Shown here: positions 24,157 to 33,361 of the stretch, piece by piece | Layout of the letters: each line of letters opens with the position of its first letter | Numbering within the stretch: the first letter of the stretch is position 1 | Source of the DNA: CAZVGZ01 sp964627605 | GTDB taxonomy: Bacteria > Latescibacterota > MWCZ01 > CAZVGZ01 | Length of the DNA stretch: 64,000 nt | Assembly (NCBI GenBank): GCA_964627605.1 | Contig: CAZVGZ010000006.1 | Span: 1 to 64,000, forward strand | Direction: 5' to 3' | Notes under the pieces: generated by a model | Database searches by the model: none | The model's input: only the letters and a program-made list of their open reading frames with translations | What the model was told of the DNA's origin: nothing | Position numbers and translations under genes: made by a program

Positions 24157-25296
24157 ATGGACAAGATCAGATACAGTGTAATCGGTACCGGCGGCATGGG
24201 TTCGGCGCATCTCCAAAGCCTCAGCGACATAGAAGAGGCAGAGATCACCGCGATCTGCGACATGGACCTCGATGTCTGTAAAGAGAAATCCGAAACGTTT
24301 GATGTCCCTGGGTTCCTCGATTATAAAGAACTCCTCAAGAGCGATCTTGTAGACGCAGTGACTATCGCCACACCTCACTATTTCCACTCGCCTATCGCCG
24401 TCGATGCGATGGAGGGTGGTCTTCATGTCCTGTCCGAAAAGCCGCTGGCTGTTACAGTCGCCGCAGCAGACGCGATGGTTGAGGCCGCTAAAGCCTCTGG
24501 TGTCACTTTCGCGGTGATGTATCAGCGCCGCAGCGAACCTATGATGCAGGCGGTCCACGGAGTCATCTCAGCAGGTGGGTTGGGCACGATGTACCGCACC
24601 GCCTGGGTTGAGCCGAACTTCCGCACACAGGCCTACTACGACTCGGCGACATGGCGAGGGACTTGGAACGGCGAGGGCGGTGGCGTTCTCCTCAATCAAG
24701 CGCCCCACGGGATTGATCTGTTTACATGGTTCGGTGGTCTTCCGTCAAAAGTGACAGCGACAACGCGGACATGGCGGCACAGAATCAGTGTCGAAGATGA
24801 AGCCTCAGCGTTGTTGGAGTATCCCGATGGCGGCATCGGCTACTATTTCACCAGCACCAACGAAGCTCCTGCGCCCAACTTTTTCGAGTTTTCCGGCGAG
24901 TCCGGCAAACTGCGCGTTGACAGTTTTGGTCTCCACTGCTGGTCGTTGGAGAAGACTATGCAGGATTACAGCGACGACGCAGAGGATATGTGGGGATCGC
25001 CGACTGTCTCAGATGTGGATGTGGAGATCACCGAACGCGAATCGGGACACACCGCCATACTGCGCAACATGACGGCCAACATCCTTCATGGCGAACCGTT
25101 GATCTCTCCTGGTGTAGATGGGTTGGCCGCAGTGGAGTTCATCAACGCCGTGATTCTCTCCGGCGGCACCGGCGAAACTGTTACCACTCCGGTGGATCGG
25201 GACGCCTACGAATCGTTTATGAACGAAAAACGTCGCACCGAGACTCCTAAGGCGGTCGCAAGAACCACTGTCCGCAAAACCGATCCCAGGCTCTGA
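24157..25296 (+). CDS. Gfo/Idh/MocA family oxidoreductase within the arg operon
   Basis: A 379-residue NAD(P)-dependent oxidoreductase with intact hallmarks: GTGGMGSAHLQ (residues 10-20), SEKPLAVTV with EKP at 94-96, and LNQAPHGIDLFTWFGG, where His is a likely catalytic residue. The start ATG is behind AAAGGAAATA. It lies between argG and argH on the same strand with a 26-base gap before it, so it is probably cotranscribed. No known arginine-pathway step uses such an enzyme. It may be an inserted sugar or cyclitol dehydrogenase. The substrate is unknown. Confidence 0.9.
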   Translation: MDKIRYSVIGTGGMGSAHLQSLSDIEEAEITAICDMDLDVCKEKSETFDVPGFLDYKELLKSDLVDAVTIATPHYFHSPIAVDAMEGGLHVLSEKPLAVTVAAADAMVEAAKASGVTFAVMYQRRSEPMMQAVHGVISAGGLGTMYRTAWVEPNFRTQAYYDSATWRGTWNGEGGGVLLNQAPHGIDLFTWFGGLPSKVTATTRTWRHRISVEDEASALLEYPDGGIGYYFTSTNEAPAPNFFEFSGESGKLRVDSFGLHCWSLEKTMQDYSDDAEDMWGSPTVSDVDVEITERESGHTAILRNMTANILHGEPLISPGVDGLAAVEFINAVILSGGTGETVTTPVDRDAYESFMNEKRRTETPKAVARTTVRKTDPRL

Positions 25297-25452
25297 CAGC
25301 CATTGTCCGCCTCTTAGTGGGTGTGAGTGGGCAGTAACCAGAGTCGTAGCAAGCTGATAGATGGATGTCGTAAAGCCGTTCCTCATAAATTACAACAGAA
25401 ACTGGTCGGGATCATAGAGCATTTTTGGGTGATCTGAAAGGCGTACAATAAG

Positions 25453-26853
25453 ATGCCGAAGGTACCGAAGGGATCGAAGATGTGGTCAGGTAGGTTTGCC
25501 GGATCTACTGACGATCTCATGGAGCGGTTTGGAGAGTCGATGAGCTTCGACATTGAGCTTTTTCGCGCCGACATCCGTGGCAATATCGCGCAGGCCAAAG
25601 GGCTTCATCGCGCAGGTGTACTGACCGACCAGGAGCTTTCCCAAGTTTTGGAAGGTCTGGCGCAAGTCGAGCATGAGATCGCTGACGGCACCTACGTCCC
25701 TGACGCGTCGCTAGAGGACATCCATATGGCTGTCGAGGCGCGGCTGACTGAGATCATCGGTCCAGCGGGTGCCAAGATTCACACAGGAAGGTCTCGCAAC
25801 GACCAGATCGTTCTCGACGAGCGGATATATCTCAAAAACCAGATTGATAGGGCGGTTGAGGAGATAGATGAGCTTCGGCGAGTGCTCATCGACCGCGCCG
25901 AAAAGAGTCTGGATGTTTTCCTGCCGGGATACACACATCTCCAGCAGGCGCAGCCGATCCGGCTGGCGCACTACTGGCTCGCGGCGTTCTGGATGTTCAC
26001 CCGCGATGGTGACCGTCTGCTCGACTGCAAAAAGCGCGCAGACGTGATGCCTTTGGGGTCAGGCGCTTTGGCGGGGAGCGGTTTTGCTGTCGATCGGGAG
26101 TATCTGACTGAGGAGTTGGGATTCGCCTCCATGAGTCCGAACAGCCTGGATGCTGTCAGCGATAGGGATTTCCTGATTGAGTTCGTCTCCGCAGCGGCTA
26201 TAGCCATGACCCACCTGAGCCGGTTTTGTGAAGACCTCATCATCTGGTCGTCCAAAGAGTTTGGTTTTGTGGCGCTGGATGACGGTTTTAGCACCGGCAG
26301 CAGTATGATGCCTCAGAAGAAGAATCCAGACTCGCTGGAACTGATCCGTGGCAAAGCAGGCCGTGTTTTTGGCGATCTTATGGCTCTGTTGACCGCTATG
26401 AAAGGCATCCCACTTGCATACAGCCGGGATATGCAGGAGGACAAAGAGCCGTTTTTCGACGCTGTGGCGACGCTCCACTCCTGTCTCCAGGTTTTCGCAG
26501 GCGCGATCAAAACGCTGGAGATAGACTCGGAGCGCATGTCCTCAGCGACGAACGACAGTCTATACGCCACCGATGTCGCCGACTACCTCGTGCGCAAAGA
26601 GGTCCCGTTCAGGGACGCGCACCGCATTGTCGGCGCACTGGTCGGTCAGGCAGAGGAGCTTGGTGTCGGTCTGCCGGAGCTTTCGTTGGAGACTTTTCGG
26701 GCAGCCAGCGATCAGTTCGAAGACGACGTGATGTCTCTCTTTGATCTGTCGGTGTCCACAGATGCCAGGTCTGTTGCCGGTGGAACGGCAGTGGAGTCGA
26801 TCAAAGCTCAACTTGAGCAGGCAAAGCAGACGCTGACAGCGGCGGGGGCATAA
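25453..26853 (+). CDS. argH: Argininosuccinate lyase
   Basis: The last arginine-pathway enzyme, a fumarase/aspartase-superfamily homotetramer that splits argininosuccinate into arginine and fumarate. The 466 residues include KMWSGRFAGSTDDLMERFG, IHTGRSRNDQIVLDERI, PGYTHLQQAQPIRLAHYW and the mobile catalytic loop GSSMMPQKKNPDSLELIRGKAG. Start choice: ATG at 25453, although ATG at 25480 (MWSGRF) behind GGGATCGAAG would match the family N-terminus better. The 156-base gap after the oxidoreductase gene shows no strong promoter. Confidence 0.96.
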   Translation: MPKVPKGSKMWSGRFAGSTDDLMERFGESMSFDIELFRADIRGNIAQAKGLHRAGVLTDQELSQVLEGLAQVEHEIADGTYVPDASLEDIHMAVEARLTEIIGPAGAKIHTGRSRNDQIVLDERIYLKNQIDRAVEEIDELRRVLIDRAEKSLDVFLPGYTHLQQAQPIRLAHYWLAAFWMFTRDGDRLLDCKKRADVMPLGSGALAGSGFAVDREYLTEELGFASMSPNSLDAVSDRDFLIEFVSAAAIAMTHLSRFCEDLIIWSSKEFGFVALDDGFSTGSSMMPQKKNPDSLELIRGKAGRVFGDLMALLTAMKGIPLAYSRDMQEDKEPFFDAVATLHSCLQVFAGAIKTLEIDSERMSSATNDSLYATDVADYLVRKEVPFRDAHRIVGALVGQAEELGVGLPELSLETFRAASDQFEDDVMSLFDLSVSTDARSVAGGTAVESIKAQLEQAKQTLTAAGA

Positions 26854-26854
26854 C

Positions 26855-27391
26855 GTGATTCGCCGCGCGACAGCTTCAGACGCTCTGGCGATCTCGGAGA
26901 TGATAGACGCCAACGCACGGGCTGGAAACACCTCTCTTTTGGAGCGGCCACTCTCAGATATAGAGAGGCTGATCGACGATTTTCATCTGGCGGAGGTCGA
27001 TGGACAGATGGTCGGCTGCGCAGCGTTGCATGCGGTATCTCCCGACCTGGCCGAGATACGCTCGGTGGCTGTCAACAACGAATACCGTGGAAACGGCCTC
27101 GGCAGTAGACTCGTCGAATCGATGCTATCTGAAGCCCGCACCACCGACTTAGCGCGTGTGTTCATGCTCGTTAAGTCCGGTGGTGCGATGTCAGCCCTGG
27201 GCACCCGGTTGGGTTTCTCGGAGGTCCCGATGGACGATCTACCCCACAAAGTCTGGACCGATTGCCTCAACTGCCCCAAATACTCCAACTGCGACGAGAT
27301 CGCCCTCCTCCTGACCCTCGACCCCTCAAGAGTCCCTGCCGACATCATCGCCGACTCCCTTCCACTCCCCCCAAAACACCTCAGCTCATAA
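26855..27391 (+). CDS. argA: GNAT acetyltransferase, probable short-form N-acetylglutamate synthase
   Basis: A 178-residue GNAT-fold protein starting at a GTG one base after the argH stop. Core motifs are LAEIRSVAVNNEYRGNGLGSRLVE (acetyl-CoA pyrophosphate loop) and FMLVKSGGAMSALGTRLGF. The extension KVWTDCLNCPKYSNCDEIALLL, with its three cysteines, is typical of stand-alone ArgA-like synthases that follow argH. It should make N-acetylglutamate, the first pathway intermediate. An alternative is another amino-acid acetyltransferase. The 3' end of the operon has only a weak AGCAC/GTGCT hairpin at 27403. Confidence 0.85.
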   Translation: MIRRATASDALAISEMIDANARAGNTSLLERPLSDIERLIDDFHLAEVDGQMVGCAALHAVSPDLAEIRSVAVNNEYRGNGLGSRLVESMLSEARTTDLARVFMLVKSGGAMSALGTRLGFSEVPMDDLPHKVWTDCLNCPKYSNCDEIALLLTLDPSRVPADIIADSLPLPPKHLSS

Positions 27392-27441
27392 CCCACGCCA
27401 AGAGCACCCAGTGCTGATAAACTTATTTTATGTATGCCTGT

Positions 27442-27843
27442 TCACTCCACTGACAGGCCCAGACTGTCCTGAGCGACAGCCGTTGTACCCGTATCGCTGC
27501 TCATCGTGTCCGCTGCAGCCGCCCCAACGCCAGCCTTAGTGCTGTCAAACGCAGTGGCTGAACCGAAATGGGACCCGATCTCAGTTCTGTAGAGGGCACC
27601 CGACTCCGTCCGAACCCCGCGATCAGCATCTCGCTCAAGCCGAATGCCGTGGGAGTACAGTATCACGAAAGCCGCAATGCCGATGAACAGTGCAAAACGC
27701 GCCACAACGAAAGCAGCGTTGCGCACGCTTTCCAGATTGCCCAAAATCGTTTTGAATCTTTCAATACGCCGCGACGGCAGCCATCGCTCTCTCATCTTTT
27801 CAGCAAAAGACGTGTTGCCAATCCAATCGGCCACCCTCTCCAA
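27442..27843 (-). CDS. Unknown single-pass membrane protein, perhaps part of a broken gene
   Basis: I do not recognise this 133-residue protein. It has a basic, helical N-terminal part (RWLPSRRIERFKTILGNLES), one membrane segment (FVVARFALFIGIAAFVILYS, residues 45-64) and a Ser/Thr/Ala-rich tail. The TTG start is weak. Upstream, at 27995, a short frame opens with MPLCNLCGTDISG, a zinc-ribbon-like CxxCG start, but it ends in a stop; the adjoining frame and this one could be its continuation after frameshifts. It is followed on the minus strand by nothing obvious and converges with argA. Confidence 0.5.
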   Translation of the reverse strand: MERVADWIGNTSFAEKMRERWLPSRRIERFKTILGNLESVRNAAFVVARFALFIGIAAFVILYSHGIRLERDADRGVRTESGALYRTEIGSHFGSATAFDSTKAGVGAAAADTMSSDTGTTAVAQDSLGLSVE

Positions 27844-28092
27844 GTCGCTTCTTTCTCGCCGCAGCGTTCGGGGCCTCTCCGCCGCTATTGGCCTCTAAGC
27901 CCACCTGTTCACCGATCAAGTTCGCACCCTCCAATCCCCCGATCACCGGTCGTCTGTCCACTGATGTCGGTGCCGCACAGATTGCAGAGAGGCATCTCGG
28001 TGTTCTCTAGTTGAGGGTCCAAGCCGTCTAACTTACCAGTGTGTCAAATCTACGACAAATTGAAGTGTCGTGCCGTGTTGCCTCGTTTGTAG
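27844..28092 (-). other. Region with a possible zinc-ribbon gene remnant
   Basis: Between the unknown membrane protein and the degP terminator no intact gene is seen. On the minus strand an ATG at 27995 opens a frame with a CxxCG motif that stops after 28 codons. The next frame reads on (EGANLIGEQVGLEANSGGE) toward 27850 without a stop. Confidence 0.35.
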
Positions 28093-28140
28093 CAAAAAAA
28101 AGCCCCTCTCACCTGAGCTGGTACAGGATGGAGAGGGGCT
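28093..28140 (-). terminator. Rho-independent terminator of degP
   Basis: On the minus strand AGCCCCTCTC and GAGAGGGGCT form a perfect 10-bp stem around a 20-base loop, followed by a run of eight T. It lies 28 bases after the degP stop codon. Confidence 0.9.
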
Positions 28141-28168
28141 GGGATAGATTCAGCGAAACTTCTGTCTG

Positions 28169-29686
28169 CTATTTTTGCGGCACTCGCACGCCGACAAAAA
28201 ATGTCCGGTCTTGGCGGTGTATCAGCAGCAGTATCGCTTTTCCTGGGCGAGCGGAGGTGAGGAGCAGAGTCGCCTCATCAACAGTTCTGACCTTCTGGCG
28301 TGCGATCTCGCTTATCAGATCGCCGCGCATAATTCGCTGATCTGCCGCTGCGGAGCCTCGTTCGACGGATGTAACAACCACGCCGGTCTTGTCTGAGTGA
28401 CCAAACTCGGAGGACAGCTCAGACGTGAGGTTGACAAGCGTCATTCCCAGAGCTTCACCAGAAGAGGCTGTTGTAGAAGATTGCGAGCGGAATCTTTCGG
28501 GCAGTTCGCCCAGAGTGATCTCCAGCGTCCTACGTCGGCCACCGCGGACCACGATCATCTCAATCTCAGTGCCGGGAGCCGTACCGGCGATGCGGAACCT
28601 CAACTCGTTGGCGTCCTTGATCGGTTCGCCATCAACCTCAACGATGATGTCCTTGGGCTCCACCCCGCCTTTATCAGCAGGGCCGTCTTCGCCGACACTC
28701 TCGACGAACGTACCGTGATTCGATGCGAGCCCCAACGCCTCTGCGGTGGTCTGAGTGACATTACCGATCCCGACGCCCAGCCAACCACGGACCACCCGCC
28801 CGTCCGCAATAATCTGCTGCATTATCGACTTCGCTAAATTGGCAGGGATGGCAAACCCGACCCCTGTGTTGGAGCCGGTGTTAGAGCTTATCGCCGTATT
28901 GATCCCAACAAGCCGACCGTTTAGGTCCACCAGAGGACCGCCAGAGTTTCCCGGGTTGATCGCTGCGTCGGTCTGAATGAAATCCTCAAATCCACCGTAG
29001 TTCGACGTACCTGCTATAAGCCCAATCTGTCTGCCTTTCGCACTGACAATACCGTGTGAGACAGAGTGTTGAAGGTTGTCGCTGAACGGGCTTCCGATAG
29101 CCAATACCCACTGGCCGACCTTGACTTCGTCCGAGTTGCCAAACCCTATGAACGGCTGATCCTCGGCGTCAATTTTTACTACCGCGATATCCGTCTTAGG
29201 ATCGGTCCCGACGATCTCAGCGGTATACTCAGTGTCGTCTCCCACCGTGATCTCGAGATCCTCCGCGCCTTCAACGACATGGTTGCTCGTGAGGATGTAG
29301 CCGTCTTGACTTATCAGAACGCCAGACCCCATTCCGCGTCTTTCCGGGTCTCGCCCCTGATCGCCGCGTCGCCTTCGGAAGAAGTCGCGGGGCATCCCAG
29401 GTATCTGCGGATGCGCCTGGGCAGCTTTGACACTCTGAGTGCTGTGTATCGTAACAACCGCCGGGGTCACCGCCTGGGCGACTCTTACAAAAGCGTCGGA
29501 TAGGCTGTTAACGATCTCCAAACCAGGTCCGCCGTCAATCTCAATAGGGATACCAGTCGTCTGTGCGAGCGCCGATGGTGTTGACGGCGTCGCACCTCCG
29601 CCTGAACCACCACCGGCTATCACCATCCCCATTACGCATCCAAGCGCAACAAGCGCAAAACCCATCACCATATGCCGACGTTTCAT
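28169..29686 (-). CDS. degP: DegP/HtrA-type periplasmic serine protease
   Basis: A 505-residue trypsin-fold protease and chaperone for envelope proteins. An N-terminal signal or anchor (GFALVALGCVMGMVIAGGG) precedes the protease domain. The catalytic triad lies in LTSNHVVEGAEDLEI (His), DPKTDIAVVKID (Asp) and AAINPGNSGGPLVDLNG (Ser). Two PDZ domains follow: one around GWLGVGIGNVTQTTAEALGL, the second, shorter one around TGVVVTSVERGSAAADQRIMRG. The ATG follows AGGAGTATGGTCAT. It lies downstream of moaC with a 63-base gap and ends at a strong terminator. Expected regulation by envelope stress is not visible in the sequence. Confidence 0.95.
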   Translation of the reverse strand: MKRRHMVMGFALVALGCVMGMVIAGGGSGGGATPSTPSALAQTTGIPIEIDGGPGLEIVNSLSDAFVRVAQAVTPAVVTIHSTQSVKAAQAHPQIPGMPRDFFRRRRGDQGRDPERRGMGSGVLISQDGYILTSNHVVEGAEDLEITVGDDTEYTAEIVGTDPKTDIAVVKIDAEDQPFIGFGNSDEVKVGQWVLAIGSPFSDNLQHSVSHGIVSAKGRQIGLIAGTSNYGGFEDFIQTDAAINPGNSGGPLVDLNGRLVGINTAISSNTGSNTGVGFAIPANLAKSIMQQIIADGRVVRGWLGVGIGNVTQTTAEALGLASNHGTFVESVGEDGPADKGGVEPKDIIVEVDGEPIKDANELRFRIAGTAPGTEIEMIVVRGGRRRTLEITLGELPERFRSQSSTTASSGEALGMTLVNLTSELSSEFGHSDKTGVVVTSVERGSAAADQRIMRGDLISEIARQKVRTVDEATLLLTSARPGKAILLLIHRQDRTFFVGVRVPQK

Positions 29687-29749
29687 ATGACCATACTCCT
29701 TGTGTGGATATCCCCAACCGTCAATCCAATCGGACGGCGCAATGACGCT

Positions 29750-30223
29750 CTAGGTTCCTTCCACGCGGTGGTAGTCACCCCTCTGCCCACCGGTTTTTTC
29801 GATGAGTCGCACGTTCGTAATAGTGATTCCCCGATCGAGGCTCTTGCACATATCGTAGATCGTCAAAGCCGCCACCGACACAGCCGTGAGCGCCTCCATC
29901 TCCACTCCTGTGGTACCGTGGGCTTTCACTGTCGCCTCTATCTCCACGCGCCCTTGGGGCATATCCAGCACGCACTTCACGTCCACTGCGAACACGGGCA
30001 CCGGATGGCAAAGGGGGATAAGATCGGCGGTGCGTTTAGCGGCGGTTATACCAGCCACCTGAGCAACAGCAAGAACGTCCCCTTTTTCCAGCCGCCCCTG
30101 TTCGATGGCTTCGACAGCTGTTTCGTTGAGTTCCACCTCGCCGCGAGCTAGCGCCGTTCGCTGTGTAATAGGCTTGCCACCGACATCGACCATTCGGACG
30201 CCTGTCTTAATATCCTGAGCCAT
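29750..30223 (-). CDS. moaC: Cyclic pyranopterin monophosphate synthase MoaC
   Basis: MoaC completes the first step of molybdenum-cofactor synthesis, converting the MoaA product (a GTP-derived cyclic nucleotide) to cPMP. All 157 residues match the family: ARGEVELNETAVEAI, AKRTADLIPLCHPVPV with the conserved His/Cys, and GVEMEALTAVSVAALTIYDM with the catalytic Glu. LDRGITITNVRLIEKTGG follows. No other moa or moe gene is present in this window. It is transcribed toward degP and is divergent from the DUF4159 gene. Confidence 0.96.
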   Translation of the reverse strand: MAQDIKTGVRMVDVGGKPITQRTALARGEVELNETAVEAIEQGRLEKGDVLAVAQVAGITAAKRTADLIPLCHPVPVFAVDVKCVLDMPQGRVEIEATVKAHGTTGVEMEALTAVSVAALTIYDMCKSLDRGITITNVRLIEKTGGQRGDYHRVEGT

Positions 30224-30381
30224 TTTTGCTTTCGTGATTTAGAGTGGTGCAGGATCATACATTGTCTACAATAAACATAGATTGACGACCTTGGCGGCGC
30301 GAAGGGATCTCTTGGTGTGGCAGACGCGATAGGCTATGTTTGAGGGGTCCCAGGCCGCACTTTGGCTTTTGGAGAGTAAAG

Positions 30382-31623
30382 ATGGCCGAGTGGTACCCAT
30401 CCGAGAGGTTCAAAACACCATCCTCGTCCTTGAGCTTGGGGCGGTTGATGAGCCGTACGCGCCCTGTGACAGCAGCAGCGGTGGCGCTCGCAGCCGCCGT
30501 ACACCTCTCCCTGGCGATCATTACCCCTGAACATGACGACAGCGCCCCAGAGCCTTCCCAGACCAGGTTCATCAAACGTCGTCCCAGATTTACCAAACGG
30601 TTTGAGCATAAGAAACGGGTAAGGCACCGACCGAGGAAGATTCAGAGGCGAATGACCGCTGTGCGTCCGAGAATAAACCGACGCGCTGTGCGGGTGTCCA
30701 CAAGCAGGTTCAATATTTTTGACGCTGTTTCCCGCCCTGATGTCGCGGTGAACCAGATGATCTCGCTTGAGAGTGTTGACATCGGCCCGCAGCTCCAGTC
30801 AGCCGACATCCACGCCGCACAAGAGGCTGGGCACGAGGTCGATCTAGGGCTCGATCTGGTAGACCTAAACGCTCTTGATACCGGTCGAAACAAGGCTATG
30901 GTAATCCAGGACCCCCACGACAAACGCTCAGTGAGCGGGTTTTTCCATATGGCCCATGTCGGCAGTGGCCTAAGGGCGCTCAACCGTATTGTCGAGCGGA
31001 TGAACGAGTACACCGATGTGAAGACTGATCTGTCCGAAAGGTTTAGCTGGTCGTCGCCTCAGTTGATGGAGATTCCCATCGTTTTCGCTTTCGGCATGGG
31101 CGAGCAGCGGCTACAGGATTTGGAAGGCATCGGCGGATATCTGGCGCGTGGGGGCTTTATGTTCCTTGAGATCGGGCGTCCAGGCTCCGCCACCGACATT
31201 GTCGCCAAGGAGCAGATCACGCTCGCGTTGGAGACCCAGGGCATCAACGAGAAACGCGACTACGTAATCGAGAGGCTTTCGAACGACCACCCGCTCTACA
31301 CGTCGTTTTTCACTTTTTCTGGCCCCCCATCAGGCAACGACAACTGGCGCATGGCCCACTACAGTCTAACCTCTGGGCACGGCACCGCCACCAACTCTGA
31401 GGTGACCGACTACCTTGAGGGGGTGACGGTTGATGGACGGCTGGCGGTTCTTATCTCGCACAAATCTTACAACTCCGCGTGGACCAGATGGGGCGACGGC
31501 AACCCGGATACAGGCAATTTGGATCCAACGCGACAGTTCCAGTTTGCGGTGAACATCATAATATTCGCACTGACCCAAGAGGGTTCAGTAACTCAGCAGA
31601 CGATGCAGAACGTCAACTACTAG
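30382..31623 (+). CDS. DUF4159 domain protein
   Basis: A 413-residue protein starting at the ATG at 30382 behind GGAGAGTAAAG. An N-terminal helix (PVTAAAVALAAAVHLSLAII) resembles a TonB-like anchor and is followed by a very basic, Arg/Lys-rich linker (FIKRRPRFTKRFEHKKRV). The C-terminal 220 residues form a DUF4159 domain, a class-I-glutamine-amidotransferase-like fold (EGIGGYLARGGFMFLEIG, SNDHPLYTSFF, GRLAVLISHKSYNSAW). DUF4159 genes commonly accompany MoxR, DUF58 and BatA-type VWA genes, which begin about 6 kb downstream. The function is unknown. Confidence 0.8.
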   Translation: MAEWYPSERFKTPSSSLSLGRLMSRTRPVTAAAVALAAAVHLSLAIITPEHDDSAPEPSQTRFIKRRPRFTKRFEHKKRVRHRPRKIQRRMTAVRPRINRRAVRVSTSRFNIFDAVSRPDVAVNQMISLESVDIGPQLQSADIHAAQEAGHEVDLGLDLVDLNALDTGRNKAMVIQDPHDKRSVSGFFHMAHVGSGLRALNRIVERMNEYTDVKTDLSERFSWSSPQLMEIPIVFAFGMGEQRLQDLEGIGGYLARGGFMFLEIGRPGSATDIVAKEQITLALETQGINEKRDYVIERLSNDHPLYTSFFTFSGPPSGNDNWRMAHYSLTSGHGTATNSEVTDYLEGVTVDGRLAVLISHKSYNSAWTRWGDGNPDTGNLDPTRQFQFAVNIIIFALTQEGSVTQQTMQNVNY

Positions 31624-31681
31624 ATCAACGCTCTTCTTGCCTTAACAGTGGTTTCCAATAAAAAGGCGTCGAAACGACACA

Positions 31682-32545
31682 ATGCCCTATAACAGTCTTG
31701 GAGCTTACCGCCGCCGAATCCGGCATGCGTCACTTTTTGTTTGCGGGGGGATATGTGCGTCTGTCCTATCATCTTGCGCACCAACTCCGCCTCCGACAGT
31801 TGCTACCAAACCCCGTCAACCTGAGATGGTGCGGATCCCAGCGGGAACCTACCGAATTGGTGCCGACGATACCCAACATGACGAACGGCCAGCCCACGAA
31901 GTGGTTTTGGACGCTTTCCAGATCGACAGAACCGAAGTATCCAACGCCCACTACAAAGTTTTTGTTGACGAGACAGGCCACAAGTTTCCCCAGCATTGGC
32001 GACACGACGGTAGTATCTGGCCCCGCGACGAGCAGCTTCCGGTCATCTGGGTGACGTGGGAAGATGCTTCGACTTACGCCAACTGGCGCAATTGCCGCCT
32101 GCCTACTGAAGCTGAGTGGGAGGTAGCCGCAAAAGGCACCACCGACGTGGTCTGGCCTTGGGGTCCGGTTTTTGCCGACTCCACTCTCGGCAGACCTCCA
32201 GCGCACACCGGTGATGACTCAAGCAACCTGCCCACAGGCCCGGTTGTCATTGGTAGTTATCCAGGCGGCGCATCGCCCTTCGGTGCCCTCGATATGGCAG
32301 GCAACGTTTGGGAGTGGGTGGCCGATTCCTACGCGCCATCGGCATACCGCAAACGCTCCGAAAGCCAGCCGGTCCACAACCCCTTAGGCCCCGCGACAAT
32401 CCCTTTCGCGCAGCGTCTTATCCGTGGCGGTTCATGGTTCGATGCAAGAGATGATGCCCGCGTCACAAACAGGCAGGGAGCCGATCCGAGGTATGCGAAC
32501 GACACGATCGGCATCAGATGCGTCTGCCCCGCTGAACCCGAGTGA
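31682..32545 (+). CDS. Formylglycine-generating-enzyme-like (SUMF1) lipoprotein
   Basis: A 287-residue lipoprotein: a signal peptide ends in lipobox VLSSC, then a Pro-rich spacer (APTPPPTVATKP) leads to a full FGE-sulfatase domain. Motifs are MVRIPAGTYRIGADD, FQIDRTEVSNAHYKVFV, NWRNCRLPTEAEWEVAAKG, GALDMAGNVWEWVADSY and RLIRGGSWFDARDDARV. True FGE copper enzymes need a specific cysteine pair. The late cysteine in GIRCVCPAE is present, but the equivalent of the first one is not obvious. It may therefore be a C-type-lectin-fold binding protein rather than an oxidase. It ends just before tatC. Confidence 0.88.
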   Translation: MPYNSLGAYRRRIRHASLFVCGGICASVLSSCAPTPPPTVATKPRQPEMVRIPAGTYRIGADDTQHDERPAHEVVLDAFQIDRTEVSNAHYKVFVDETGHKFPQHWRHDGSIWPRDEQLPVIWVTWEDASTYANWRNCRLPTEAEWEVAAKGTTDVVWPWGPVFADSTLGRPPAHTGDDSSNLPTGPVVIGSYPGGASPFGALDMAGNVWEWVADSYAPSAYRKRSESQPVHNPLGPATIPFAQRLIRGGSWFDARDDARVTNRQGADPRYANDTIGIRCVCPAEPE

Positions 32546-32572
32546 CGCCGAGCGCCACACTCACGCTCTACG

Positions 32573-33361
32573 ATGCCTGACCGCCCGCGACGTGACATGC
32601 CGTTTCTGGACCACCTGGAGGAGCTCAGGTGGCGCATCCTGAAAAGTCTGATCGCCATCGTGATCGGCTCCATCGGCGGTGTGGCGATATCTGATTTTCT
32701 CCTTACGTTCCTGCTGCGCCCGATCTCCAACCTTGAGAACCCCCCAGAGATAATCGCCCTCTCACCTTTGGCGATGATCATGGTTCGCCTAAGCGCTGGC
32801 ATTGTCGCAGGACTGGTCGTGGCGCTTCCGGTGCTGGTCTACCAGATATGGTCGTTTGTCTCCCCAGGTCTGGTGGCTAACGAGCGGCGCTACGTGATTC
32901 CAATGGTCGCCAGCAGCGCGATCTCTTTTGTGATCGGTGCGCTCCTGGCCTACGGAATTGTCGATATGGTGTTAGCGGTGCTTATTGAGGCGGGCTATGA
33001 AGGCGTTCAGCACTCGTGGAACATTCAGGAATATATCGGTTTCATTCTTAGATTTTTAGTCGCGTTCGGCGTTGTTTTTCAGCTCCCGGTCATAAGCTTT
33101 CTTCTAAGCCGGATAGGTCTGCTAACACCAGCGTTCTTAAAACACTATCGCCGCCACGCAGTTGTAGGCGGTTTTGTTTTGGCGGCGTTACTAACGCCAC
33201 CTGATCCTTTCACACAGGTTGCGATGGCGCTGCCTCTTCTCATTCTGTTCCAGGTCAGCATATGGGTCTCACATTTTGCCACGCCCAAGGATCTGATGGA
33301 CGATTCGGCTCAACCACCACAGGTTGACGATGAGGCTTCTGACGACGCCGAGGACGGCTGA
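32573..33361 (+). CDS. tatC: Twin-arginine translocase subunit TatC
   Basis: A 262-residue, six-helix component of the twin-arginine export pathway that recognises RR signal peptides. The N-terminal signature MPFLDHLEELRWRILKS, with the essential Glu in HLEELR, is intact. So are the first periplasmic loop (FLLRPISNLENPPEIIALSP), YQIWSFVSPGLVANERRYV and FQLPVISFLLSRIGLLTPAFL. The C-terminal acidic tail (DDEASDDAEDG) is longer than usual. No tatA or tatB is near. secDF follows, so both export systems sit side by side. Confidence 0.96.
   Translation: MPDRPRRDMPFLDHLEELRWRILKSLIAIVIGSIGGVAISDFLLTFLLRPISNLENPPEIIALSPLAMIMVRLSAGIVAGLVVALPVLVYQIWSFVSPGLVANERRYVIPMVASSAISFVIGALLAYGIVDMVLAVLIEAGYEGVQHSWNIQEYIGFILRFLVAFGVVFQLPVISFLLSRIGLLTPAFLKHYRRHAVVGGFVLAALLTPPDPFTQVAMALPLLILFQVSIWVSHFATPKDLMDDSAQPPQVDDEASDDAEDG

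Noticed and set aside
27568..28014. A 148-codon plus-strand frame opposite the unknown membrane protein
   Set aside because: Pro/Arg/Ser-rich composition typical of antisense reading; the minus strand has a credible membrane helix.
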